Assembly: GCA_019720755.1 (NCBI GenBank)
Contig: CP081303.1
Location: forward strand, 3,141,001 to 3,205,000
DNA from: Prolixibacteraceae bacterium
GTDB lineage: Bacteria > Bacteroidota > Bacteroidia > Bacteroidales > Prolixibacteraceae
Length of the DNA stretch: 64,000 nt
Direction: 5' to 3'
Shown: positions 36,075-45,155 of the stretch, piece after piece
How positions within the stretch are numbered: position 1 is the stretch's first letter
How the letters are laid out: each line of letters starts with the position of its first letter
The notes under the pieces: model-generated
Databases searched by the model: none
What the model saw: the letters and a program-made list of their open reading frames with translations, nothing else
Told to the model about the DNA's origin: nothing
Translations under genes and position numbers: made by a program

Positions 36075-36145
36075 GTTACCCTTTAGTTACCCTTTAGTTA
36101 CCCTTTGGTTACTCCCAGAGTAACCAAAGGGTAACTAAAGGGTAA
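36075..36145. repeat. 11-bp tandem repeat forming a perfect 28-bp hairpin
   Basis: GTTACCCTTTA (twice), GTTACCCTTTG and GTTACTC run from 36075 to 36114. After a CCA loop comes the exact inverted series GAGTAAC, CAAAGGGTAAC, TAAAGGGTAA to 36145. Segments 36087-36114 and 36118-36145 pair without mismatch. There is no T-run after it, so it is not a standard terminator. The layout resembles the element at 9300-9373 with the same 11-bp period. Confidence 0.9.
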
Positions 36146-36490
36146 TCGACATGTATCCTAACCTAGGTTTAATATCATCCTATATACATTGTATTTGAGA
36201 ACTTAGTTTAACAGGGACTTCCTGGATTCTAATGAATTTTATTTTACAAGAGAGTGTTAATTTGTTTGTAAAACGGACAAGCTAAGTTGTGTTTGTGGGG
36301 TTAATGTATTGATAGTTAGTGTTTTGTTGAATTGTTAACCATTTCTGTTTATTGTTGATAACCTTCATCTCGACCAATTTGCACTTCAACCTAAAGTTTA
36401 AGTATGATGATATTTCAGCGTATTGTAGTCAATATATTAAATTGAATTTATCAAAAAAATTACTTCTCTATTTTATGGCTTAAGGAAAAA

Positions 36491-36498
36491 CCTATCTT
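36491..36498 (+). promoter_or_regulatory. Putative -7 box of the btu-like unit
   Basis: TATCTTTG lies just before the riboswitch, matching TAnnTTTG and identical to the rRNA promoter boxes. Transcription would start within the first bases of the riboswitch leader. Confidence 0.55.
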
Positions 36499-36507
36499 TG
36501 CATTATT

Positions 36508-36690
36508 AAGGTTGCATGATTCTTATTCTATTGAATCAGCTGAAAAGGGAATCTGGTGAAAATCCAGAACAGTCCCCGCTACTGTAATCCATATGTAATT
36601 GATGTTTATTCTACATGTCACTCTATATTTCTCAGGGGAAGGCGATAAACATTAATGGGAAGTCAGGAGACCTGCCTTATTTCATTCATC
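36508..36690 (+). promoter_or_regulatory. Cobalamin riboswitch 1
   Basis: The class features are in order: GGTGAAAATCCAGAACAG with CCCGCTACTGTAA (36553-36587), a variable arm, GGGGAAGGCGATAA, and the B12-box-type AGTCAGGAGACCTGCC (36661-36676). It lies 63 bp upstream of the BtuF-like gene. Adenosylcobalamin-class riboswitches lower expression of B12 uptake genes when the vitamin is plentiful. No clear terminator follows, so control may be at translation start. Confidence 0.93.
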
Positions 36691-36738
36691 TTCGTTTGTG
36701 CTCGAGGGTAAAGCAGAGCGAACATTATTTTTATTATT

Positions 36739-37869
36739 ATGAGATCATTTTTTCCATCTGTTTGGTTGCTCCTTGTGAGTGGAATGCTTCTAATAAGCAG
36801 CTGTGGTAGTCGTAAAAGTTATAGGAGAGAGGGTTTAGATACTTTAAAACAATCTTTTGCAGAGAATTTCATTGTTTTGAAAGGAGAACATGGCTATGAT
36901 TGTAGCGTGATTACCAAAAAAAAGGATCATAAAGTAGAAGATCATTTCCGATTGGTAGATCGAAACTTCTATTCCGTTGAGCAAAGCAAAGCCAATTTAC
37001 CTGTAATACCAATTCCTTGTAAGAGAATTGTTTGCTTATCTTCAACCCAATTGACCTATTTTTTTGCATTAGATTGTCTTGATCCCATTGTTGCGATTAA
37101 TAGTAGTCGCCATCTTTTTCATAAGGAGATGAATAGAAGAGTTCGTTCTGGAGTCGTGAAGCGTATTGGTAAACAGGGAAGTTTTAACTTAGAGATGATC
37201 GCTGCACTTCAACCCGATGTAATCTTTGTTTCTCCTTTTAAGAAGGGTGGGTATGCATCTTTAAAGCAACTCGGTATCCCGCTTATTCCAATGGCTGCCT
37301 ATAGCGAAGAGACTCCATTAGGAAGAGCCGAGTGGGTGAAGTTTATCTCTCTTTTTATTGGAAAAGAGAAAGAAGCGGATAAGAAATTTAAAGATATCGA
37401 GAAAGAATATCTAAGACTCAAAGGATTAACTGAAAATGTAAAGAGTAGGCCTACTGTTATCTCTGGAAAACTTAGATCAGGTACTTGGTATGTTCCTGGA
37501 GGGGATAGCTTTTATGCTCACTACTTTAGAGATGCAGGTGCAGAATATATTTTTAAAGACGATTACACAGGGGCTCGACCTCTTGATTTTGAAACGGTAT
37601 ATTCGAAAGGTATTCATGCAGATTTTTGGAGATTACTTCTACCTGAACCTGTAGGGTTTAATAGAGAAATGCTTTTAAAAGAGGATGCCCGCTATGGAGA
37701 CTTTGATGCATTTAAAAATGATAAAGTTTTTATGTGTAATATTAGATCAAAGCCATTTTATGAGGAGAATGCAATGAAACCTCAGGTTGTTCTGTCTGAC
37801 TATATTCATCTTTTCCACCCTGAGTTATTACCGAACTATCAACCCTATTTTTATGAAAAACTTCGATAG
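36739..37869 (+). CDS. BtuF-like periplasmic/lipoprotein binding protein for corrinoid uptake
   Basis: The 376-aa protein has a lipoprotein signal (VWLLLVSGMLLISSC, Cys22). Its body is a class-III substrate-binding protein (PF01497, BtuF/FhuD): RIVCLSSTQLTYFFALDCLD, IGKQGSFNLEMIAALQPDVI and GTWYVPGGDSFYAHYFRDAG. The riboswitch directly upstream points to cobalamin or another corrinoid. PF01497 proteins also bind haem and siderophores, and the neighbouring chelatase-like genes keep that option open. The next gene starts inside its last codons (37853). Confidence 0.88.
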   Translation: MRSFFPSVWLLLVSGMLLISSCGSRKSYRREGLDTLKQSFAENFIVLKGEHGYDCSVITKKKDHKVEDHFRLVDRNFYSVEQSKANLPVIPIPCKRIVCLSSTQLTYFFALDCLDPIVAINSSRHLFHKEMNRRVRSGVVKRIGKQGSFNLEMIAALQPDVIFVSPFKKGGYASLKQLGIPLIPMAAYSEETPLGRAEWVKFISLFIGKEKEADKKFKDIEKEYLRLKGLTENVKSRPTVISGKLRSGTWYVPGGDSFYAHYFRDAGAEYIFKDDYTGARPLDFETVYSKGIHADFWRLLLPEPVGFNREMLLKEDARYGDFDAFKNDKVFMCNIRSKPFYEENAMKPQVVLSDYIHLFHPELLPNYQPYFYEKLR

Positions 37870-38908
37870 TAATAAAAGAAATTACTCTTTGGCTTCGATC
37901 TATATTCTTCTGGCTACTTTAGTCGTTTTATTGGCTTTATTTATTGCGAATTTGGTTTTTGGATCTATCTCAATCCCTGCAGATCAAGTTATTCGTTCTC
38001 TTTTCGGATTGTCTGTTGAAAACAATGTATGGGAGTTAATTGTGATAAAAACAAGGCTTCCACAAACTCTTGTAGCTCTTGGTGCTGGAATGGGATTAGG
38101 TATCTCTGGACTGTTGATGCAAACAATGTTTAGGAATCCTTTGGCAGGTCCATCTGTCCTTGGTATATCGTCAGGTTCTAGTCTTGGTGTTGCATTGGTT
38201 CTGTTGGTTGCAGATCAGTGTTTTCATATCGTATACTCTTCCGTTGGTTTTTGGGGTGATTTTGCTGTCATTGTGGCCTCTTTGCTTGGCGCTTTTATTG
38301 TTCTTTTTACTGTCTTGTATGTATCAAAGCATTTGGATGGGACTCTGGGGGTTCTTATAATGGGGGTAATGTTTGGTTATCTAACTAACGCCATTGTAAG
38401 CGTATTAAAATTCTATAGTACCGAGGAGAGTATACAAAGTTATGTTTTATGGGGATTAGGAAGTTTCTCTCGTCTAAATTTAGATCAATCGTTTCGTTTC
38501 TGTATTGCAATGATTGTTGGTAGTCTGTCTACTTTGTTCTTTAGTAAATCCTTAGATTTGCTCTCTTTGGGGGATCGTTATGCACAAAACCTTGGGTTAA
38601 ATGTAGATAGAACAAGAAGGACTATTATTTTTCTTGCAGGGGTCTTGACTGCACTTGTTACCGCTTTCTGTGGTCCAGTGATCTTTGTTGGAGTTGCAGT
38701 TCCACATATATCAAAACTAATTTTAAAAACGAGTAAACATCTCCTACTGATCTTAGAGTGTTGCTTGATGGGAGGAGTTGTTACTCTGTTCTGTTGTTTG
38801 GTGTCACGAATGCCTGGTAGTGAATCTACTTTGCCTATCAACTCTGTTACTGCATTTATTGGTGCACCTATTATAATTTCTATTATTTGGAAAAAACGAA
38901 GAATGTAA
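37853..38908 (+). CDS. BtuC-like FecCD-family ABC permease
   Basis: The start at 37853 (MKNFDSNKRNYSLAS) overlaps the binding-protein gene by 17 bp and removes an unsupported 22-residue extension. The ~351-aa protein has about ten helices. FecCD-family motifs are present: LPQTLVALGAGMGLGISGLL, MQTMFRNPLAGPSVLGISSG, GVLTALVTAFCGPVIFVGVA, VPHISKLILKTSKH and the C-terminal TLPINSVTAFIGAPIIISII. It forms the inner-membrane channel of the importer. Confidence 0.93.
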   Translation: MKNFDSNKRNYSLASIYILLATLVVLLALFIANLVFGSISIPADQVIRSLFGLSVENNVWELIVIKTRLPQTLVALGAGMGLGISGLLMQTMFRNPLAGPSVLGISSGSSLGVALVLLVADQCFHIVYSSVGFWGDFAVIVASLLGAFIVLFTVLYVSKHLDGTLGVLIMGVMFGYLTNAIVSVLKFYSTEESIQSYVLWGLGSFSRLNLDQSFRFCIAMIVGSLSTLFFSKSLDLLSLGDRYAQNLGLNVDRTRRTIIFLAGVLTALVTAFCGPVIFVGVAVPHISKLILKTSKHLLLILECCLMGGVVTLFCCLVSRMPGSESTLPINSVTAFIGAPIIISIIWKKRRM

Positions 38909-38913
38909 CTTTT

Positions 38914-39930
38914 ATGGAGAACGATATGAATAGACCTGTATTAAGTTTTCATAATCTTACAATCGGATATGGAAAAGGACCGAAACAAAAGGTTGTTGCC
39001 AAAGAACTTATAGGGTCTCTTAAAAGAGGCGTTTTAACCTCTATTATTGGTAGCAACGGAACAGGAAAGAGTACATTATTGAGAACTTTAGCTGGTTTTC
39101 AAACTTTACTTGATGGGGAGGTTTTTTATGGAATGACTCCTATCTCTGAGATTTCTAATGCGGATTTATCAAAAAAAGTTTCTGTTGTATTAACTGATCG
39201 CATAGAGGTTCCTAATGCAACTGTTTTCGAAATAGCTTCTCTTGGAAGAAGTCCATATAATGGTCGTTGGAATCGTTTAGATGAGCATGATTATAACTTA
39301 ATTATTGAAGCTCTCGATCAATGTGGTATCCTTCATAAAAAAGAGGATCTACTCTCCTCTTTAAGCGACGGGGAGAGACAAAAAGTATTTATAGCAAAAG
39401 CATTGATTCAGCAAACGGATATAATCATTCTTGATGAACCAGCGGCCTTTCTTGATTTTACTGCACGAATAGAGGTGATGAAGCTACTTCGAGATATTGC
39501 TAAATCTAGAAATATCTCCATCTTGTTGTCTTCTCATGACTTAGATCTAGCATTACAACTTTCAGATAACATATGGCTTTTTTATCCGCATGGACCTTTG
39601 GTTGAAGGCATTCCAGAGGATCTGTTATTTAAAGGTTGTTTTAATGATATTCTGAAATCGGATCATTTGAAATATAATCAGGTACGAGCTCGTTATGAAG
39701 TGTATTATGAAACGTTTCAAAAGTTAAGGGTAAGATGTACTCGTGAGATGTACTCTCTTCTCTCTTCTGCATTTAAAAGAGAAAATATAGAGGTTGTTTT
39801 GGTGGAAGAGATCACAAATGATGGCGTTATTTGGGAACAAGGACTCTTCTCATTTGTTAAACAAAATCAGACAGTCTTTCAATGTGAGACGATAGCGGAG
39901 ATTGTTCATTATACAAAACGGAATCAATAG
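38914..39930 (+). CDS. BtuD-like ABC ATPase
   Basis: The start at 38914 (MENDMNRPVLSFHNL) follows the permease stop by 5 bp. A TTG at 38887 is less likely. Walker A GSNGTGKSTLLRTLAGF, signature LSDGERQKVFIAKAL and Walker B IIILDEPAAFLDF, with the switch His in LSSHDLD, identify the FecE/BtuD-type ATPase of ~338 residues. The signature has D in place of the second G (LSDGE), common in this subfamily. The ~80-residue C-terminal extension after residue ~255 is of unknown function. Confidence 0.92.
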   Translation: MENDMNRPVLSFHNLTIGYGKGPKQKVVAKELIGSLKRGVLTSIIGSNGTGKSTLLRTLAGFQTLLDGEVFYGMTPISEISNADLSKKVSVVLTDRIEVPNATVFEIASLGRSPYNGRWNRLDEHDYNLIIEALDQCGILHKKEDLLSSLSDGERQKVFIAKALIQQTDIIILDEPAAFLDFTARIEVMKLLRDIAKSRNISILLSSHDLDLALQLSDNIWLFYPHGPLVEGIPEDLLFKGCFNDILKSDHLKYNQVRARYEVYYETFQKLRVRCTREMYSLLSSAFKRENIEVVLVEEITNDGVIWEQGLFSFVKQNQTVFQCETIAEIVHYTKRNQ

Positions 39931-39934
39931 TTCG

Positions 39935-40801
39935 ATGATAGAAGAAAATGGCAATATAGATAAAAGTTGGATTTCGTTTCAAAATGTATCGAAGTCTTTT
40001 GGGACATTTTTTGCTGTGGATAATTTCTCTCTTGAAATTCCACAAGGGCAATTCTTAGGTTTAATAGGTCCTAATGGCGCTGGAAAGACAACGCTTATAC
40101 AGATGTTTATTGGGTTATTGATTCCAATATCAGGATCCATTACGGTGGATGGAAAAACGATATCTAGAAAGAATATTGCATTAAAGAGACTAATAGGTGT
40201 TGTACCCCAGCATATGAATTTGGACAAAGACCTTACCGTCTTGCAAAATATGACCTTCGCTGCAAAATTGTTTGGTATCAAGGGAAAACAACGAGATCAA
40301 CGTATCCATGATTTGTTGAAATTGATGGGGCTAGATGAATATGAGAATCGAATTACTAGACGTCTCTCTGGAGGAATGGCTCGTAAATTGATGATTGCTC
40401 GTGCATTAATTCATGATCCAAAGATTCTTGTGCTTGATGAACCTACTACTGGAGTTGATCTTATCTCTAGAAGAAAGATATGGGAGATTATTGGAATGAT
40501 GCGGAAAAGAGGATTGACGGTGATTCTTACTTCTCATTATATTGAAGAGGTCGAAACGCTCTCCGATCGAATTGTATTAATTAAAAATGGTTCTATTGTC
40601 GTACAGGGTAGTAGTAAAGAGTTGAAAGAATATGTAGGATCTACCACGGTAAGTTATAACGAAACCACGTCTAAAATAGCGTATCGTTTTTTTAAAGATC
40701 GTATGAAAGCCGAGAGCTTTGCAAATAGTTTGGATGTAGATCACTCTGTGCGTTCTTTAACATTAGAAGATGTGTTTTATCATTTTAGTAAGGAGGCATA
40801 A
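39935..40801 (+). CDS. ABC-2 type transporter ATPase
   Basis: The start at 39935 follows the BtuD-like stop by 4 bp. The ~288-aa ATPase has Walker A LIGPNGAGKTTLIQMFIGLL, Q-loop GVVPQHMNLDKDLTV, signature RLSGGMARKLMIARALIHDP and Walker B ILVLDEPTTGVDLISRR. This is the DrrA/ABC-2 exporter class, different from the importer ATPase just before it. It pairs with the permease that follows 3 bp later. The substrate is unknown; shared control by the B12 riboswitch suggests a link to corrinoid or metal metabolism. Confidence 0.9.
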   Translation: MIEENGNIDKSWISFQNVSKSFGTFFAVDNFSLEIPQGQFLGLIGPNGAGKTTLIQMFIGLLIPISGSITVDGKTISRKNIALKRLIGVVPQHMNLDKDLTVLQNMTFAAKLFGIKGKQRDQRIHDLLKLMGLDEYENRITRRLSGGMARKLMIARALIHDPKILVLDEPTTGVDLISRRKIWEIIGMMRKRGLTVILTSHYIEEVETLSDRIVLIKNGSIVVQGSSKELKEYVGSTTVSYNETTSKIAYRFFKDRMKAESFANSLDVDHSVRSLTLEDVFYHFSKEA

Positions 40802-40804
40802 ATT

Positions 40805-41545
40805 ATGATGGAAATTCAAACAATACTGTGGCGTGAATTTATCTTTTTTAGAAACAATTTTTTTAGGATTACCTCTTCTGCTGTGATGAGTCCGTTGCTC
40901 TATTTTATTGCTTTTGGGTGGGGGCTAGGTCATGGTGTTGTGATTGATGGACATCCCTATAATCAGTATATTGTCCCTGGTATTATTGCGCTATCTTCTA
41001 TGGGTACTAGCTTTAATGCGGTATCTATTCGTATTCTTGTATCAAAGCTTCATGAACGAAGTTTTGAGTTCTATATGACAGCACCTGTAAGGATGTCTTT
41101 TTTAACTTTAGGTAATATCATTGCAGGTGCACTTAGAGGCCTGTATGCTGCTTCTTTGATCTTGACTATCACCCTTTTATTTGGAATTCAAGTTCATCTA
41201 TCGTTATCTCTTTTATTCGTGGTTTTCTTGAATTGTCTTCTGTTTGCCTCTTTTGGTTATATCGCAGCGATGGTTGTGAATACCCATTATGATATGAATA
41301 GATTTAACACCTTTGTAATCACTCCAATGACTTTCCTTTGTGGAACATTCTTCTCTTTAGATAACATGCCAGTTATCTTGAGAAATTTTATCAATATACT
41401 TCCATTAACACATGCAACAAAATCGATAAGATCTTTGATGCTATTAGGAGATACAAATTATAGTTCTGTTGTTATTTTACTTCTATTTTTTGTCTCATTG
41501 CTATCTATTGGTGTCTATGTAAGTAATCGAGAAATAAAAGGATGA
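40805..41545 (+). CDS. ABC-2 type transporter permease
   Basis: The 246-aa protein has six helices of the ABC-2 membrane family: SAVMSPLLYFIAFGWGLGHG, ALSSMGTSFNAVSIRILVSK, MTAPVRMSFLTLGNIIAGAL, and the late motif TPMTFLCGTFFSLDNMPVIL with FINILPLTHATKSIRSLM. This resembles NodJ/DrrB-type exporters. It closes the riboswitch-led five-gene unit. No terminator is obvious before the second riboswitch, about 70 bp downstream. Confidence 0.9.
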   Translation: MMEIQTILWREFIFFRNNFFRITSSAVMSPLLYFIAFGWGLGHGVVIDGHPYNQYIVPGIIALSSMGTSFNAVSIRILVSKLHERSFEFYMTAPVRMSFLTLGNIIAGALRGLYAASLILTITLLFGIQVHLSLSLLFVVFLNCLLFASFGYIAAMVVNTHYDMNRFNTFVITPMTFLCGTFFSLDNMPVILRNFINILPLTHATKSIRSLMLLGDTNYSSVVILLLFFVSLLSIGVYVSNREIKG

Positions 41546-41614
41546 TATTAATTAACATTTGAAGTTTGTGGTGTGTTTTTGTTTTTAATTAAAATAGTTT
41601 ACATATATTTGCAT

Positions 41615-41795
41615 CGATTTTGGTAATCATAATGTGTTCATTGTGATGTAAGGGAACTCGGTGTAAATCCGAGGCTGTACCCGCAGCTGTAATACTCGTT
41701 TTAATTTTATCATTACTACAGCCACTGTAATTAATTTTATGGGAAGGCATGATAAAGGAGTTGAGCCAGAAGACCTACCAGATGATTATTCAAGC
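41615..41795 (+). promoter_or_regulatory. Cobalamin riboswitch 2
   Basis: The conserved elements are present: GGGAACTCGGTGTAAATCCG with CTGTACCCGCAGCTGTAA (41650-41688), GCCACTGTAA (41721-41730), GGGAAGGC and GAGCCAGAAGACCTACC (41763-41779). It precedes the TonB-receptor gene by about 150 bp. Its presence shows the receptor and chelatase-like genes form a separate B12-controlled unit. Confidence 0.94.
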
Positions 41796-41942
41796 ATTTA
41801 CTTTCGGGATTTGAAGTGTTTTTATGCAATTTACATATTTAGGACTGTTCTTTTATGGGACATTCTATCATTTATTGTATTGTCTTTTCCTTTCCTTGTA
41901 GGTGCATGATTTGGTTTATAGTTTAACTTAATTATATCGATC

Positions 41943-44189
41943 ATGTCGAAGTTTTTTTCTCTTACTTTCGTTTTTATTATAGGAACGATATCGCTTTTTG
42001 CTCAAGATCAAACTGTTCTACGGGGGAAAGTATTAAATGCCGATACCGGACTTCCTATCCAAGGTGTACAGATTGTCTTAGATGCTAGTCGATTGGGTAC
42101 TTCTACCGATATCAGAGGATATTTTCAATTAAATATTTCAACTCAAATTAAAAGTAAAACTTTAAACCTTAGTTGTATTGGGTTTATAAAAAGATCCGTT
42201 CCAATTTCCAATTTCAATAATAAGAGAGAGTTTGTGATTAAACTATCCCCTTCTGTAGAGGGGTTGAGTGAAGTTGTGGTTACTGCTACAGGAACAAGTC
42301 ATAGATTAGAGAGTGTTCCTGTTAGAACTGAGGTGATCCGTGGGAAACAGATTGAGCTAATGGGAGTTTCTAATGTAGAAGAGACTTTATCCTATGTCAA
42401 CCCATCCCTTTCGTTCTCACCGAATGCAATGGGCTCTTTTATGAAGATGAATGGCTTAGGAAACGACTATATCCTTGTTCTTGTAAATGGAAAGAGGATG
42501 TATGGGGATATGGGTGGAAACAATGATTTGAATCGTATCCCTTTGAGTAATGTAAAACAGATCGAAGTGGTAAAGGGAGCCTCTTCTTCATTATATGGAT
42601 CTGAAGCGATTGCTGGGGTTATTAATATTATCACCAAAGAACCTGTTTTTGGAGTTTCAGCTTATAATGATACTTATATCGGCGCTTATGGCCAACTACG
42701 TCAGAATAATCAAGTTGCATTTCGCTCTAAGAAATGGTCCTCGACTTCTACTGTTCAATATAAAAAATCTGATGGATGGCAACTTAGTGAGTACGAAAAG
42801 CCTTCTCGAAAGATGATCAAAAAAGGAAAGAAAGATCCTGTTCCTACCTTAGCAAAGGCATCCAATGCTTTTGATGATAGATCCTTCGTTCAATCTTTTG
42901 AGCTTAAACCAAATGATAAGTTGTCATTTAGGACTACTGGTTCTCTCTATGATAAAGAGGTTAAGTATCCTGTGGATTACAAAAGTTATAACTCATACTT
43001 TACTGATATGAATCTTTCAGTAGATGGAGAGTATCTACTTTCTGATGTAGCAAAGCTCTCTTTTGAAGGCTATTTTGATAACTACAAATATAAGTATCGT
43101 TATAATAGAAAGTATAATATAGCTTATAATGATAATGGGGAGTCTTTTCAGAAAACATTTTATGATGGAGATGTCCAACTAAATACAAACCAAAGTCTTA
43201 ATAGCTATAATTTAAAAGGAGTCTTTACTCTGCCTTTTCAAAATACATTGAATGTGGGGGCAGAGTATATGGATGAATATCTTGAAGCACCATATCGTTT
43301 TGAAGGGGATAAGGCAGAGGCTTTCACGACCTCTATCTATGCACAGAATGAGTGGAAATATCAATTTATTACATTGGTAGGAGGTTTGAGATGGGTTAAT
43401 CATGAAGCATTTGGATCGATTATCTGCCCCAAAGTATCTGCACTGATTGGGAACGATTGGGTTAAACTTCGTTCTTCATGGGGAGAAGGTTTTAAAGCCC
43501 CAACTTTAAAAGAACTTTATTATCACTATGAAAAAGAGGGGATGGGTTCTCACTATTTATACTTAGGGAATCCAGATTTAAAGCCTCAAGAGAGTAAATA
43601 TGTAGATGCATCTTTAGAGTTCCGCTTTAAAAATGTGAACTTCTCAATATCGGGGTATCACAATAACGTTCATAATTTGATTAACTATAAGATCATTCCA
43701 AATACGGATGAAGCAGATATGCTAGGTGTTAAGATTACGAAACAGCAGGTAAATATTGACGAAGCTCTTACGCAAGGAGTAGATGTTGCTTTTGATTGGA
43801 CGATAGGAACCCACTTAAAGTTCTCTACTGGGTATAGCTTTGTGGATGCTAAAGATGTGGAAACAGACTTTGTTCTTGATGGAGTTAGTAAACATCAAGC
43901 AACTGCACAACTGGCATGGTTAAGTCATACCAAACTAGTTGATTTTAATTATTCAATTCAAGGAAAAGGGCAGTCAGAGAGATATTATGGAAAAGAGAAG
44001 GTCGATGGCTTTATGTTATGGAATTTCACTACAAACCATCTGGTGACTTTCAATAAATGGCGCTGTAATGTAAAACTCGGAATAGACAACCTTCTTGATT
44101 ATACTGATGATAAGCCTTATGGTTATCACTATAGCACATTAAACCCTGGTAGGACATACTTTGCTGGGGTGCAATTATATTTTAATTAA
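41943..44189 (+). CDS. BtuB-like TonB-dependent outer-membrane receptor
   Basis: The 748-aa receptor has a signal peptide (LTFVFIIGTISLFAQ) and a CarboxypepD_reg-like domain (TVLRGKVLNADTGLPIQGVQ). The plug has VEVVKGASSSLYGSEAIAGV (residues ~205-225, the usual plug end), and the barrel includes SWGEGFKAPTLKELYYHYEK and a C-terminal aromatic ending LNPGRTYFAGVQLYFN. It imports its ligand across the outer membrane with TonB energy. The preceding cobalamin riboswitch makes a corrinoid the best guess, though haem-type ligands fit the fold too. Next come two CbiK-like lipoprotein genes. Confidence 0.9.
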   Translation: MSKFFSLTFVFIIGTISLFAQDQTVLRGKVLNADTGLPIQGVQIVLDASRLGTSTDIRGYFQLNISTQIKSKTLNLSCIGFIKRSVPISNFNNKREFVIKLSPSVEGLSEVVVTATGTSHRLESVPVRTEVIRGKQIELMGVSNVEETLSYVNPSLSFSPNAMGSFMKMNGLGNDYILVLVNGKRMYGDMGGNNDLNRIPLSNVKQIEVVKGASSSLYGSEAIAGVINIITKEPVFGVSAYNDTYIGAYGQLRQNNQVAFRSKKWSSTSTVQYKKSDGWQLSEYEKPSRKMIKKGKKDPVPTLAKASNAFDDRSFVQSFELKPNDKLSFRTTGSLYDKEVKYPVDYKSYNSYFTDMNLSVDGEYLLSDVAKLSFEGYFDNYKYKYRYNRKYNIAYNDNGESFQKTFYDGDVQLNTNQSLNSYNLKGVFTLPFQNTLNVGAEYMDEYLEAPYRFEGDKAEAFTTSIYAQNEWKYQFITLVGGLRWVNHEAFGSIICPKVSALIGNDWVKLRSSWGEGFKAPTLKELYYHYEKEGMGSHYLYLGNPDLKPQESKYVDASLEFRFKNVNFSISGYHNNVHNLINYKIIPNTDEADMLGVKITKQQVNIDEALTQGVDVAFDWTIGTHLKFSTGYSFVDAKDVETDFVLDGVSKHQATAQLAWLSHTKLVDFNYSIQGKGQSERYYGKEKVDGFMLWNFTTNHLVTFNKWRCNVKLGIDNLLDYTDDKPYGYHYSTLNPGRTYFAGVQLYFN

Positions 44190-44235
44190 TCATTTAATAG
44201 TTCTTGTATTAAGTCATATTTAAAACTAAACTGTA

Positions 44236-45093
44236 ATGAAAAGATGTTTTGTGTTGATGATGATTCTATGGATCGTATCATCATGTGGAGTAAAGGATCG
44301 TGTTGGTGAGAAAGAGCATGAAGCAATATTGCTTGTTACTTTTGGTTCTTCGTATGAAGCACCAGCAAAGACATTCCAGAATATTGAGGATGAGTTTAAA
44401 AAAGCCTACCCTAACAAAGAGGTAACATGGGCATTTACGTCAAAATTTATTCGAAAGAAACTTCATAAAAGAGGGATAGGTAAATTTAAAGCGGTCTATT
44501 CTCCAGAGGATGCTTTGATTGCTCTAAAGAAGGACGGTTTCTCTCATATTGCGGTTCAATCTCTTCATGTCATCCCTGGATCAGAATATCATGACCTAAA
44601 GAAGAAAGTGTCAGACTTTAAGAAAGAGAATCCAAAGATGATCTTAACACTAGGAACTCCTTTAATGGATACACAACAAGATTTAATAAAACTAGCAGAT
44701 CTCTTGATCCAAAAGTTTGATGACAAGAATAGAACTGTTGTCTTGATGGGGCATGGATCTGAACATCCAGCAAATAATAGATATACTCAATTTACTGAAG
44801 TACTAAGGGCTAAAAAAGCAAATTTTATTGTGGGAACAGTGGAGGCTACTCCTTCCATTGTTCAAGTGAAGGAGGAGTTGAAAAATACGTCTCATAAAAA
44901 TATTCTTTTAATGCCTTTAATGAGTGTCGCAGGAGATCATGCAACAAACGATATGGCAGGAGATGAGCCAGATAGTTGGAAGACTATTTTAACAGGAGAT
45001 GGATATCAAGTAAACTGCTTACTTCAGGGCCTATGTGACTATGATGAAGTGGTTGATATTTATATACAGCATTTAAAAAAATCAATGAGGTGA
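44236..45093 (+). CDS. CbiK-like cobaltochelatase lipoprotein, paralogue 1
   Basis: The 285-aa protein has a lipoprotein signal (LMMILWIVSSC, Cys17), unlike cytoplasmic CbiK. The body matches the anaerobic sirohydrochlorin cobaltochelatase family: AILLVTFGSSYEAPAKTF, AVQSLHVIPGSEYHDLKKKV, VVLMGHGSEHPANNRYTQF and LMSVAGDHATNDMAGDEPDS. His173 and His235 are 62 residues apart, the spacing of the metal-binding pair in periplasmic CbiK of Desulfovibrio. The closest described context is the Porphyromonas gingivalis IhtB lipoprotein, a CbiK-like protein beside a TonB receptor and ABC transporter. It would sit in the periplasm or outer membrane and may insert or remove a metal from a tetrapyrrole before uptake. 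This role is inference. Confidence 0.88.
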   Translation: MKRCFVLMMILWIVSSCGVKDRVGEKEHEAILLVTFGSSYEAPAKTFQNIEDEFKKAYPNKEVTWAFTSKFIRKKLHKRGIGKFKAVYSPEDALIALKKDGFSHIAVQSLHVIPGSEYHDLKKKVSDFKKENPKMILTLGTPLMDTQQDLIKLADLLIQKFDDKNRTVVLMGHGSEHPANNRYTQFTEVLRAKKANFIVGTVEATPSIVQVKEELKNTSHKNILLMPLMSVAGDHATNDMAGDEPDSWKTILTGDGYQVNCLLQGLCDYDEVVDIYIQHLKKSMR

Positions 45094-45155
45094 TATTGAG
45101 TCAAATACATTACATCACCTATTTAAATTTCACTAATTCTTAATCTTTTTTTCTT

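Larger units (their letters stand above)
35834..36500. other. Intergenic region between susD and the cobalamin riboswitch
   Basis: About 670 bp without a gene. It contains the 11-bp repeat hairpin at 36075-36145. The right part is AT-rich and should hold the promoter feeding the first riboswitch; a TATCTTTGCATTA sequence at about 36491-36503 fits a TAnnTTTG -7 box right before the riboswitch. Confidence 0.5.

Noticed and set aside
36615..36809. Open frame of 64 codons before the BtuF-like gene
   Set aside because: It lies within the cobalamin riboswitch and overlaps the start of the real lipoprotein gene in another frame.
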